Source: Sycon ciliatum (taxonomy: Eukaryota; Porifera; Calcarea; Leucosolenida; Sycettidae). From it: 64,000 bases of DNA. The position numbers and the translations under genes are program-made. Location of the stretch: assembly GCF_964019385.1 (NCBI RefSeq), contig NC_088644.1:44848483-44912482 (forward strand), in the 5' to 3' direction. Under the pieces are notes generated by a model. The model did no database searches, was not told where the DNA came from, and was given only the letters and a program-made list of their open reading frames with translations. Each line of letters opens with the position of its first letter. Position 1 is the first letter of the stretch. Below are positions 50,441 through 60,429 of the stretch, piece by piece.

Positions 50441-50930
50441 CTTCTCTGATCAGCCTTTTGCAGTCGAAAGAACTGTGAAAAGGAATATTATCAGTCGCAA
50501 TACTGGAAGTAACCGTAATCCCTTCATTCGAATAGAGAGCCCTTTTGCCGCTAATGGCGTATATATACGTCATTGTTAATGACCCCCGCCCACTAATGAC
50601 GTATATATGCGTCATGGTATAAATAAGCACTTTCGAGGTTAGATCTTTTGTGTGTAGTCGTTCCTGGCCAATTGGTATAGTCCCTGCGTAATGTGCGAGA
50701 GGTAGTGGGTACGAATCCAGGTTTGTTATATGCTGCGTCTTTTCCTATCTTCTTTTTCGCCCGATGTTTCAGCTAAATTGCCAACCTTGCCGTGTTTGGG
50801 CGAACTTGCGAGTTATATGGCGCTTTTTTTCTTCTTTTGGGTACTATATCAAGTTAGTCAATGCGGTTGCAATAGTCTTGGCCTCCATTTCTCAAAAGTT
50901 CAAGGGCCCACTTGCCAGGACCATATCGGC
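50441..50930. other. no gene; two ACGTATATA-centred repeats
   Basis: TAATGGCGTATATATACGTCATTG (palindromic core) near 50553 and TAATGACGTATATATGCGTCATG near 50594, then TATAAATAAG at 50619. These could be promoter parts of an unseen element. No ORF. Confidence 0.4.
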
Positions 50931-51790
50931 TATTTATTATAGCTATAAATAGGATGACGGCCACAGACACACGCAACCACGTTACTTGTTTGACATGTTT
51001 AACTGTCTATTTTATAACAAAAATATTATTGAAACCCAGAATCGATTTTGTCGTTCCTATCATCAGTGGGAAAAATTACGGAACTAAAGGATACAACCAC
51101 AGAAACTGAAGTTAAGTACTGTAAATAGAAAGGGGTTAGAAATAACATCAAGATACAAGTGCAATAAAACCACTAAAGGAAACGCAAAAAGGTAACAAGA
51201 TTACGTAACCAAAGGTGAGAAGGCACTGAACGAAGTGTCAACCTTCGAATACAACCTCAGTGCAACAACGTGCTCTTTCTGCTTACACAAAACAGGCTAA
51301 TGGATACGTATACAAACTGCCTCAAGGACTTTCAACTGTTGGACATAACGCGCACGACTCAGAAAAGAAAAATGAGAGTCATCATATACACCAAGACAGT
51401 CAGGACGAGATAACAAGTGTAGATACACAGCCGACTTCTTACGATCAACACATTCATCCGCCTCATCTCGCCCCTTCCCACCCGACTCCTCCTCGTCCAT
51501 CTCATCGTCCTCTTCCTTGCTCCGCTTGTTATCCTCCCGATCATCATCACTACCATCATCTGCCTTTTCCTCTGTCTCTTCACCAACCGTTTCGTCATCC
51601 AATTCCTCTTCCATCCTCTGATTATCTGTCTCATCCTCCGTTTCTGTACAGACCACGTGTCTCCCATTTGCTAGCTGCTCGTCCCTTGAGCGGAGTTGTT
51701 CCTCCAGATCCGCTTCACTCACTGACTCATAATACTGCTCGACCCTCCTCCTGTTGGTACCGTCCACAACGCGCGGTCCTTGGCAATTTC
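50931..51790 (-). pseudogene. PLE C-terminal fragment and terminal repeat
   Basis: Frame 51767-51297 has an acidic/Arg-rich linker (EEELDDETVGEETEEKADD), then RKKSAVYLHLLSRPDCLGVYDDSHFSFLSRARYVQQLKVLEAVCIRIH, the PLE endonuclease end. The 3' part to 50931 matches 39985-40150 and contains a mutated hammerhead (51035-51070). Confidence 0.65.
51035..51070 (-). ncRNA. hammerhead ribozyme motif with G12 changed
   Basis: Same layout as 40084-40119 (CCCA/UGGG stem I, AAUCGAUU stem III, cleavage C), but the conserved GAAA reads CAAA. G12 is the general base of the hammerhead, so this copy should be inactive. Confidence 0.65.
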
Positions 51791-52243
51791 TGGCCTAAAT
51801 CTCTGTGGAGTAGTTTGCTGTTGCCCTCCGAGGTCTCTGGACCCAACGTTGCGACTTATGACTAATAACTGTACAACAACGTAACCAGATCATTTTACGC
51901 ATAGAATGCGTTGATTTCTGCAGGAGAGCGCATTTGCTGTGTGGTTGCTGTAGAGTAACATTGGTCAAGCTAGTGGGTGTTTCTTCTTTAAACATTCACC
52001 ATCAGTTTATTCATTCTTTACGTATGGGACATGGAGTCGTGCTTAATGGTATTCTCTTAACTCTGTGGTTCAGTACACAGTATCTGTCGATGTTACGACC
52101 GCACTTTTATGTATTCAATAACTGTCACTACAATTACTTCAAGTAGTTCCAAGTCATAGAACAGTAACCGCCATAGAAGCCGCGTTATATTGCACTTTGC
52201 ATATGTGCTTCTTCCTCTACTTTATTGTAACACTGAAATGTAG
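51791..52243. other. no gene seen
   Basis: Intergenic or intronic sequence next to the Ig exon; nothing recognised. Confidence 0.35.
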
Positions 52244-52293
52244 TTACTGTAGACACCACTGAAAATATTTACTGTACAAAAATATGCGCTTAC

Positions 52294-52629
52294 CCAAGAT
52301 AGATAAGGTTGCGGTTGCATTGACAGTACGTGTCATGTGACTGGTGCCATCAAATCCAGTATTGCTCACACTGCTCACACATGTGTAGTGCCCACGGTCA
52401 GCATATTTCACATTTGTCAAAGGTAGTATGCTGGTGTAAGATGCTGGAGAAGTTCTATTTCCAGACGAGGTCATAGTTGTATTGATCTGAGTGTGTGGAA
52501 GCTGAACACCATCATGGTACCATTCTATGTTTGGACTAGGGTATCCGTATGAAGTGCAGGTAAATGATGAATAGGACGATCCTTCGACCAATGCCACATT
52601 ATTTGGTGCCGTTGAGATTTGAGGAGGAA
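52294..52629 (-). CDS. Ig-domain exon of a host surface/secreted protein
   Basis: 3' splice site TTATATTTAG ends at 52630 and 5' splice site GTAAGC starts at 52293. The exon is 336 nt with phase 1 at both ends. It encodes PPQISTAPNNVALVEGSSYSSFTCTSYGYPSPNIEWYHDG... and YADRGHYTCVSS. These are the Ig Cys, the Trp in IEWY, and the DxGxYxC motif. Symmetric 1-1 exons are typical of shuffled extracellular modules. It likely belongs with the exon at 54087. Confidence 0.8.
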
Positions 52630-52744
52630 CTAAATATAACAAATAATCATTTACAGTAGATAAAATGAAATTGGGGTACTCGTTACACTGCAACACGTGG
52701 GGACTAAAATCTTGATTGAATGATCGACTGGTCTTACTGCCCTG

Positions 52745-53290
52745 TAACTGTTTCTCCCTATTCCTGCCACAATATTTTGGACAAAGCGGTATAACCACAA
52801 GTCGAAGCAACAAAGCTGCATACCACCCAACTAGGGTGTCTTGGTAATATCAAAGATATTTAAGGTTGGGAGACCTTTGCGAAAACGAACTGTACAAAAA
52901 CCGAATGCCAAACTACTACAGTACTCCCCATGCATGTCTACTTGGCTACAAAATATGTAGTTCCATACAGTCTTTCACTGGTGTGGTCGCCGTCAATTAA
53001 CAGTTGGCATTTTTGTTCCCATGGAATGTTAGCTTGTACCCACTTTTTGTTTAGCTAACCGTTCCTTTTTTGGTCTTTCCTTCACCTAGAACCTTTCGAG
53101 TGGGATGGCTGCCGGTTTGCGCTTCGGAAATGTGCTGTAGCAAGGTGTCCGTGTCATCGTTGTGCCTAGTGGCTGCATGCTCTGATTTTATATTATTATA
53201 GTATCTCGTTTCAGACATTTACACTTAACTCGTATCCATATGTCCCTTTCATCTCTACATTGAATTTATTTTAGGTTCAACATCAGAGTT
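52745..53290. repeat. repeat X, in two opposite halves
   Basis: 52745-52960 is the 5' part in minus sense (AAGCAACAAAGC, ACCACCCAACTAGGG, TTTGCGAAAACGAA). 53040-53290 is the 3' part in plus sense (CTTTTTTGGTCTTTCC, a degenerate palindrome, TTAACTCGTATCCATATG). It lies in the intron between the two host exons. Confidence 0.55.
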
Positions 53291-53545
53291 TCAAATTCAC
53301 TTTCACTCATCTTTGAACATAATCAAGGTGGTAGACGGTGTCGTATTAACCTCGAATGAAAGAGAGAAAGTTTAAAAACATTTCTATCAGTTCTAATAAC
53401 ATGCATGATGAGCTAGGCAAAAAAGCATAGCAAAGGGACCTGAGTTTAAAAGCGCTCTCGTTTTTCCGTAAACCGACAAGAGGTCGCCCTTTCGCTGACC
53501 GCAATGTCAGCTGCTGGTCTCCAAGTTAGTGCACCTGTAATTGTT

Positions 53546-53931
53546 GGCAGGGGCGGTACAACTTTTTTGGGAAAATTTTGACTGCATTTTTGAGTTTATC
53601 GGCAAGGCAGAGATGAAATTTCGAAATGTTTTCTGGTGAATCTCTGGAGAATAGCCTTCTCTAGCTTCCTATAGTTTTATTTTTACTTTTGGACAAAATT
53701 TGAAAACGTTTTATGAAAGGTTCGTGTTATTTTTTCACGGACCTTTCATAAAACTTTTGCAAATTGTGTCCAAAAGTAAAATTAAAACTATAGGAGGCTA
53801 GAGAAGGCTCTTCTCCAGAGATTCACCAGAAAACATTTTCAAATTTCATCTCCACCTTGCCGATAAACTCAAAAATGCAGTCAAAATGTGATCAAAATGA
53901 CCCCTAAAAAGTTGTACCGCCCCAGCCACCT
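53546..53931. mobile_element. long fold-back MITE (arms about 185 bp)
   Basis: GGGGCGGTACAACTTTTT at 53553 is mirrored by AAAAAGTTGTACCGCCCC near 53908-53925. Between them the arms stay about 90% complementary to a centre near 53735 (GTTATTTTTTCACGG). Ends like CAGGGGCGG recall hAT-type elements. No ORF. It lies in the intron of the host gene. Confidence 0.75.
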
Positions 53932-54086
53932 GAAGTTAAAAGGTATCCCCTTAACACAATGACTTCCGTGTCTACACAATTGCAAAAGAGAACACCAAGC
54001 AGGTATGTTTTTGGCCGGTGGAGTCATTATAATGCCTCCGGTAATTCTAGAGTAGCTGAAAATTGGTAGTTCCAGGGTTAACTTAC

Positions 54087-54272
54087 GTAAACATGGCGTA
54101 GCACGAAGCGTTGTCCAGGTTTTTGTAGATAGACACGCCATTGTTGAACTTATGGAATCGTGATTAAGAAGGAAGTCGGTTGTGCAGTTTATGGTCAAAC
54201 CCTTGCCGTTGGTCGAGACGCTATTTGTTGAAAAGGCTCCACCTAGTGGGTTTGATGGTTGATTAAATGTGC
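54087..54272 (-). CDS. sushi/CCP-like exon of a host surface/secreted protein
   Basis: 3' splice site TATATCTAG ends at 54273 and 5' splice site GTAAGT starts at 54086. The exon is 186 nt with phase 1 at both ends. It encodes ...FSTNSVSTNGKGLTINCTTDFLLNHDSISSTMACLSTKTWTTLRATPC, the Cys/Trp spacing of the second half of a CCP module. It is upstream of the Ig exon on the same strand, so both may be one gene. Confidence 0.6.
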
Positions 54273-54309
54273 CTAGATATATTATGCAAATGTGCAAAGA
54301 AAACACAAC

Positions 54310-55240
54310 CGCAAGACTTAAACCTGCTGCAAAACAACAATATTTTGCAATACATCTGTTCCAGAACAGTCTCTCAACTACAAATTAATAAAGATATTGT
54401 AACAGGGCGTTACACCTCACCCTTACTCGCTTAGTTATACCCACTCCTCTCACTCCCATTCTCTCACTTTGGGTTCTCGCCATTTTTCTTTTTTTTTTTT
54501 ACTTTGTTTTGCTTCGTAAAATCCAAACGGGAATTCATCCCATGGACAAGGTGGCGAAGAGGGAAGAAAAAAAGATAGAGAGAAAAGTGTGTATGCACTG
54601 GAAATGATAGTCAGCTGAAGATCAATAGTACGGATCCATTGTCAAACATGGCATTTGCTACTGTTTCAGGTATTTGGCAAGGAATTCAACAGGCACAGTC
54701 GATGACCAATTACATAAGGTACTGCTGCAGTTTTGAAGGTCACCAATGTTGTGCTGAAGCAGACGTCACCACGTAATCTTTTCCATATACTTGTAGCGTT
54801 GAAGGCATACATCGATTTGCCAGCGTTCCTGCAACTGGAAGACTGAGTCCGTCCTGCTGTTGAAGGCGGGTTTCTCTGGTCATTTGTGGAGTCATTAGTC
54901 GCTTGACGGACTTCCATGTCTCACCATGTAGGCTCGTTCGCACAAGAGCTAAGGTGTTTTGGTGGAAGTGCTCTGACACCTGTTAAACTCCCAGCCGGGT
55001 CAGCAGAGGTTCCGCTGAGTGTCGCATGGGTACACCATTGACAGTGTCCCTCGGCGCCATGAAAAAGAAAAGAGACGATGCTATTAAGAGAGAGTGAGAG
55101 AGGTGGACGATGCGACATTCATGCCTGTTGTGCTGTCGGCAAGTGGTGGCATGGAAAGAGCGGTGACACCGCGCAAAGGTTATAGGAAGGACTGTTTGCA
55201 GCGCCAGCGCCTCTAGCTGGCATGTTTTTTTCCTTTATGA
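54310..55240. pseudogene. LINE-like 3' remnant and unassigned sequence
   Basis: 54430-54560 resembles LINE 3' UTRs (GGGAATTCATCCCATGG, T-run). The minus strand at 54980-54740 reads ETWKSVKRLMTPQMTRETRLQQQDG..., without a firm family match. The rest has no recognised feature. Confidence 0.3.
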
Positions 55241-55394
55241 ACAGACAGTATGTATTGCTGATAAGCTACATCACGCAATGACCTGCAGTTCAAGGAGAGA
55301 AGATAGTCCACATACCAGCACCAGTGTACCTATATTCAGGAACTCGTTGCGCTTTCTCAGTATGGATGCAGATGAGAGCCAGACATTATTATTA

Positions 55395-55665
55395 TTGTGT
55401 GTATGCGTGCACGCGCGTGAGTGTGTGTGGGCGCGCGCACGCGCGTGAGTGTGTGTGCGCGCGCACGCGCGTGAGTGTGTGCGCGCGCCCGTGCGTGAGT
55501 GTGCGCGCACATGAGTGTGTTTGCGCGCACGCGCGTGAGAGACAGACATTATTATAATTGTATGTGCGTGCACGCGCGTGAGTGTGTGTGTGCGCGCACT
55601 TGTGTGAGTGTGTGTGTGCGCGCACGCGCATAAGTGTGTGTGCGCGCGCAGGCGCACACATGCGT
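55395..55665. repeat. GT/GC-rich minisatellite (CACGCGCGTGAGTGTGTGT)
   Basis: About ten imperfect units of an 18-26 bp alternating purine-pyrimidine repeat, with a repeated block ending GACAGACATTATTAT (55376 and 55540). Long frames in this tract are repeat artefacts. Confidence 0.85.
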
Positions 55666-55796
55666 GTGCTTTCGTGTAACGTAATATAACTCCAAAGATA
55701 TTCACGCCATCTATTCTGTGTTCTTCTTTACCGGTATGTCATTCACTCTCCCTTCCCCAGGAGGGACATGGAACGACAAATAGTAGATGCATTGCC

Positions 55797-56070
55797 GTTA
55801 GTGTTCCTGAGGGATGTGTGCGTGTGCAACCAAGTGCATGAGTGTGTTAGTGATCCTGAGGGATGTGTGCGTGTGCAACCAAGTGCATGAGTGCGCACAA
55901 GTGTGCGTGCACGAGCATGTGCACTGGCACTTGTATGCTTATGCACTCGTGTGCGCACGCGCTTGTGAAATTGCGTGTCTGCGTGCGTGAGCATGTGTGA
56001 CTACTATACTATGTGCCCACGAAGGTGAGCACATGTGCGTGCGTATGTGTGGTGCGCAGGCGGATATGTG
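55797..56070. repeat. second GT-rich tract with 49-bp duplication
   Basis: CCTGAGGGATGTGTGCGTG occurs at 55806 and 55855, 49 bp apart. It is followed by irregular GTGTGCGTG sequence to 56070. Confidence 0.75.
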
Positions 56071-56470
56071 CACACATTTTAGAATGATAATCAAGAAGGA
56101 CAAAGAGCTGTTCCTGTGATGCAGTCATGAGACACCACAGTAGGGCAAAACGCACTCAATATGCTACTGTGCTGTTGCTGCTGCTGCTGCTAGAGTGGAC
56201 AGCGTAATTGTTGGTACACAGCTACGTGAAATTACAAGAGAACGTCTGAGCATTCTGTAAAGACTAAGTGATAATGCAAAAGGTGAGAATGTATTTCGCC
56301 ACAATACGAATTGAGGTGCAGTCCACTTATGTGAGATAAAGCACAAGTGAACCGATACACATTGCACGACTTGCACGGAGATAATACTAGCCATGTTACG
56401 CAGCAAACTCCATGTACAGGAGTACGAGTGAGGAGACTATTGATCTGAGTACTGTGCGAATACAAAATTT
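56071..56470. other. no gene seen
   Basis: Contains a GCT/CTG run (56172-56193). No exon or element recognised. Confidence 0.35.
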
Positions 56471-56544
56471 CACACAATGTACGATATGAAGAGAACGATT
56501 CGATTTGTGAGCATTACGTAGGACAATACTGTGAAAACACTTAC

Positions 56545-56772
56545 GGATTGATGGAGAGCGACTTCTCCAATTGCAGTCATTTCTGCTTCATCCACATTTA
56601 CAGCCCGAATGGAAGCCACCGCTTGCGCTGCCATATCCTTTCCTGAATATTTCGGCTCATGCCATAAGCCAAACACTTTCAGCTCAGGCTCTGAGCTTTC
56701 AAGCTCGTCTGATAGGTCGGAATCGCTCGTGGTGAGGACGTCTTTGTCAGAACTATTCCTTTCACATACCAA
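56545..56772 (-). other. possible host exon with 5' splice site
   Basis: Minus frame TTSDSDLSDELESSEPELKVFGLWHEPKYSG...VDEAEMTAIGEVALHQS ends at a strong donor GTAAGT (56544-56539). Composition is protein-like. There is no matching acceptor or known domain, so it is only a candidate. Confidence 0.3.
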
Positions 56773-56999
56773 AATACTTGTACTTCTGAGCTTGGCCCAA
56801 GCAGGCTAGGCTAGTCTCAATGACGTAAAAAGGCGTTTTGGGGGGTGTCGCGCCCGCATGACGTCATTGCGCGTCCCCCGAAAGTACAATTTAAACCGAA
56901 GATATCTCAGGAACGCTTGGTCGGATCGAAGTGGGACCTTCACCATTCGACTCGGCGTCCAAAACTCTACGGCCCATGAAGTTTTGATTTTTGGGTGTA

Positions 57000-57660
57000 G
57001 TTCCCCTTTAATCACGGTGTCGTCGAGCAATGGCTCTTGCTGGGGGTGCTTGTCCTTGAGTGCATCAAGGATAGTTGAGTCTCCCACTCGATCATCCAGG
57101 TGCATGGGTGGACTATTGGAGTCTGGGTCTAGCAAACGCAACGCGGAGCTCAGTTTGCCGTTTGTGACGAGGTCAGCAAACTTGCCGTCTACATTGTGGT
57201 CTGTGGTGAGCTGAGTTCGGGAGTGATGCTTCCCAAGCTGGGTCTGGATGGTACGACACTCTTTCAACAGATCCAGGATCTGACCTCTATCCCAGGATTC
57301 GATCCGCTTCTGCAAGCACTTTACAAATGATGAATCTGGTGCCTTGTATGGCTTCTGCAGAAGAAGTTGCTGATACAACATGGCAACTTTCAGTGGCGGA
57401 CCCTCGCAGGGAGCAATGAGCTGCATTACTGGACCACTCCAAGTACTGCTATACAGTAGGTTGATAAACGTTTTACCCACCGATCCACTGGCAACATCAA
57501 AGGTTTTACCCACCGAGCCACTGGCAACATCAAAGATTTTACCCACCGAGCACTTGGAACATCAAAGGTGTCGGGGGAAAAGTGAACAGCTTCACTGTAG
57601 GCAGAGGCTACTGCTTCAGCGGTGGGAACCCTGTCCATGGGCCCCAGAATAAACGCCAGA
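57000..57660 (-). pseudogene. N-terminal fragment of a retroelement ORF
   Basis: Two frames: PTAEAVASAYSEAVHFSPDTFDVPSARW (57638 down) and, further on, AMLYQQLLLQKPYKAPDSSFVKCLQKRIESWDRGQILDLLKECRTIQTQLGK...LVTNGKLSSALRLL...LKDKHPQQEPLL. This resembles the region before RT in ORFs repeated in many invertebrate genomes. A 33-bp unit (GGTTTTACCCACCGAGCCACTGGCAACATCAAA type) is repeated three times at 57465-57560. 56806-57000 is a separate unassigned stretch. Confidence 0.45.
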
Positions 57661-57800
57661 TGTGGTGCGTTTGTGTAGGGTAATATGGAGGGATTACAAA
57701 AATCGTGTGATATACCAAGTATACATGTAAATCATAACAAACAAACAACCTGGCACTTAGAACAACAAAAGTAAATGATCAGTGACCTGGGATTACTGCC

Positions 57801-58100
57801 TCAGCTGCAACAAGCCAGGCAGGAGAGTTGGAGCCAATGGGGGGCTCGAAGAGTGCGGGATCCACGGAGGCACATCACACTAGCGCGGAGAAGAGCACAG
57901 CTGAGTCTACTGCGGACCCATGCCACGACGGTGCTGTAAGGCTCGCTGGTTTTATCAGCAAGCAGGCAGGTAATCCTCTTGTAGAGTGCAGTGCAATGCC
58001 GACTCATCACGTTTGTGCAGGGTGGCAGGTCGTGATTTGGTGTGCCTCCCGCGTCACCATAGGCGTTCTGTGACTGTGACCCTACAAGGTTGGCTAGCAA
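57801..58100 (-). pseudogene. C-terminal fragment of a similar retroelement ORF
   Basis: Minus frame ...RITCLLADKTSEPYSTVVAWVRSRLSCALLRASVMCLRGSRTLRAPHW resembles the C-terminus (ADK..E.Y..V..W.R..LSFALLRS...CLRGSR) of the same type of ORF as the 57000-57660 fragment. Order on the strand shows it belongs to another copy. The Ala/Pro-rich frame above 58100 is not recognised. Confidence 0.4.
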
Positions 58101-58569
58101 GTGCACATCGGATTCCTGGCATTGACTGGCGCTGCCTGGTTCATCGCCTGTGACCGGTGTTAGCGGTGGTGCAGCCACTGCAGGGTTGACTTGCTGGTGC
58201 TCATCCTGATCGGGCAGTCCATCTCGCAAGGCTGTAGGTTCGGCCTCTGGTTCGGTTACTGACAGTATTAGCCGTGGTTGGCTATACAAACCCTGCAATC
58301 GCCACGCAAAGTGGTCATTTGCTACCCCAGCCATGTATTCCTTGGAATAAAATAAATAAATAATAAATACGCCGTACGGGTACGGGCGCTGTCGGCGGCG
58401 GTTGCAAGTGGTTGGGTCTGGGATCGATGGCGGTTGAGCTGTCAAAGTTGTTGTAGTACCCGCTTTGCGTGCTGTCGTACCGTCGTACCATATGGTTTGA
58501 ACATTTACATTTACATTCCCGGAGTGGGAGTGCAGTTTATGCACAGACGTTGTTCTCCGCGACAAGAAC

Positions 58570-58809
58570 AGTTGGTTTTATAGACTCCATTACCGGAGCT
58601 AGTACAGCATCGGCGTCTAACTTGACCGTGGTGGGAGTCTTTTCTACATACACTGACCATGGCCCGCGAGGCGACACATGCCAATTTCATGCAGTCGTAT
58701 ATATTCAGCTTTTACTTATTGTGTACTTGCATACTGGTATTAGTTTAGTCCCACAATCTGCGATAAAATGATCAGCTGTAGCACCTACTCCACTTTTATG
58801 TTTATGTAT
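58570..58809. other. no gene seen
   Basis: Unassigned sequence just upstream of the LINE tail. Confidence 0.3.
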
Positions 58810-59330
58810 CTATGTCATCGGGTCGGGGGTGAGTGAGCGTCTGCGCCTGGGACTGTACTCCACGTTCGTCCTACCAGTCCTAACGTACAAGTGTGGCACT
58901 TGGGGCCTCACGCAATCTGCACTCCAGAAGTTGGATGCCTCCCACTGACGTCAGTTGCGGTCTCTCCTTGGCATCAAATGGCCACAGCGCATCTCCAATG
59001 AAGCTCTGTACCGGAGGTGCCAAATGGAGGAGATCAGCATCTTCGTACGCCATGCCAGGTGGCGTTTATTTGGTCACATCTTGCGGCTGCCACCATCAAC
59101 CCCCGCAGTATTGGCAATGGAAATCTTTTTCGCAAACAACAGCAGCAGATGGCTTGGCCGGCCACGCGTCACTCTTCCTAGCGTGCTGCATCAAGATCTG
59201 CAGAAAGCCGGGCAGGGTAGACTCCTGACTCTGGGAGATCTCCATTCGCTCCGGGCAACAGCTGCATGTCGTAAGAGCTGGAAGGCTCTGCATGAGGCAA
59301 TATTTTCATCCAACTAGTTACAAATCAATG
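58810..59330 (+). pseudogene. 3' part of a LINE RT
   Basis: SERLRLGLYSTFVLPVLTYKCGTWGL, then a stop, then LRSLLGIKWPQRISNEALY, ARWRLFGHILRLPPSTPA, RWLGRPRVTLP, DLQKAG and RKSWKALHEA. Same C-terminal type as the 33935-36480 LINE. 5'-truncated. Confidence 0.75.
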
Positions 59331-59478
59331 TACTTGTAATCCCATATTAGCCCGACAGTGCAATGTCAAATCAACCGGATATTCTCCGTAATTTAACTAG
59401 TTACAAATCAATGTACTTGTAATCCCATATTAGCTGGACAGTGCAACGTCAAATCAACCGGGTATATCTTCTTAATTT
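59316..59478. repeat. 81-bp tandem duplication
   Basis: AACTAGTTACAAATCAATG... occurs at about 59314 and 59395, 81 bp apart, with few differences. It overlaps the end of the LINE frame. A CT run (59497-59535) follows, then AT-rich sequence to 60000 with no gene. Confidence 0.8.
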
Positions 59479-59493
59479 GCTCATCTCCCTATG

Positions 59494-59530
<37 letters not shown>

Positions 59531-60004
59531 TTCTCTAAAATCCGATCACGACAACAACCAAAATAATGTGCAACTCAATATCAACTGGAACTATAATATC
59601 ATCACACATACAAATACTATCTTATATTACCCGAATACCATAATATCATTATGATTATCAACTCCCTCAGTATTTTACTCTTTTTTCCGTCGTTCATGTT
59701 GTTTTCTGCCTTGACATCAGCATCTTCCATATTTGATTTCTGTTTACCACCACTCAGCATAAGCGAAATCATCAAACATTTGATTGACGATTACGCGAAA
59801 ATGCAAATAATAATAATATTATACTCCTAATTGCACTAATAATAATGTCATTCGTATCTTCCCAAGTTGTACATTGTACTATTGAGATACCGAATTCAAA
59901 TAAATCAATACATACATACCTACAATTACACACTTGAGGAAGCGCACAGGGCGTAGAGGTCAGAGCACAAACAGTTCAAACTGACCCCAACAGTACTAGT
60001 GTTT

Positions 60005-60082
60005 GAACACTGACTCACCATACTACTATATACTATTATATACTACTATATACTACTATATACTATTATTATACTACTATAT
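60005..60082. repeat. (TATACTACTA)n microsatellite
   Basis: TATACTA/TTATACTA units. The same microsatellite resumes at 63772-63805 and 63938-63960, so the block 60083-63771 and the SINE at 63806 appear to have landed in it. Confidence 0.75.
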
Positions 60083-60420
60083 AAAAATTCGACGAGGAGA
60101 CAATAATTTTTTTTTGTTCTTACTTGTATACCCTTGTTTTCTGCACACTTTTGTGATAAATCGCACCTCGATATTCCAGTGCTGTCATTGTATCGTGTCA
60201 CCCTACCTTGATTGCTATATTATTTCCTTTGTTTTCATTTTGTTCTTTAGTACAACGGTGATTCCTGAAGAGTGTTGTACGAAAACTTGTTCGAATCATC
60301 TATTTTTTCCATTGCCCTTTTTCTTCTTACATGTATTTTTCCTTACCCTTTAGGTTGTTTCTTGCATCGTCTCCATCGCTTACATTGTTAATAAAGTAGT
60401 CCACATGTCGCTTCAGCTCG
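60083..60420 (+). repeat. PLE terminal repeat with hammerhead
   Basis: 60100-60215 matches the PLE tail at 40190-40345 in reverse (GTATACCC, CTGCACACTTTTGTGA, TCGCACCTCGATATTC, GCTGTCATTGTATCGTGTCACC). It contains the ribozyme at 60257-60300. It stands alone beside the intact LINE and has no PLE ORF. Confidence 0.7.
60257..60300 (+). ncRNA. hammerhead ribozyme, PLE terminal repeat
   Basis: Stem I GGUGAUUC/GAAUCAUC (8 bp, one G.U), core CUGAAGA (position 7 is free), stem II GUG-UUG-UAC, GAA, stem III AAC-UU-GUU, cleavage after C. The core is complete. Confidence 0.85.
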
Positions 60421-60429
60421 TCCTACTCA

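Noticed and set aside
51260-51865. 201-codon Pro/His-rich ORF on the plus strand
   Set aside because: It is antisense to the acidic linker and endonuclease end of a PLE and is explained by it.
55271-55994. His/Thr- and Cys/Arg-rich ORFs
   Set aside because: They are translations of the GT/GC minisatellite in several frames.
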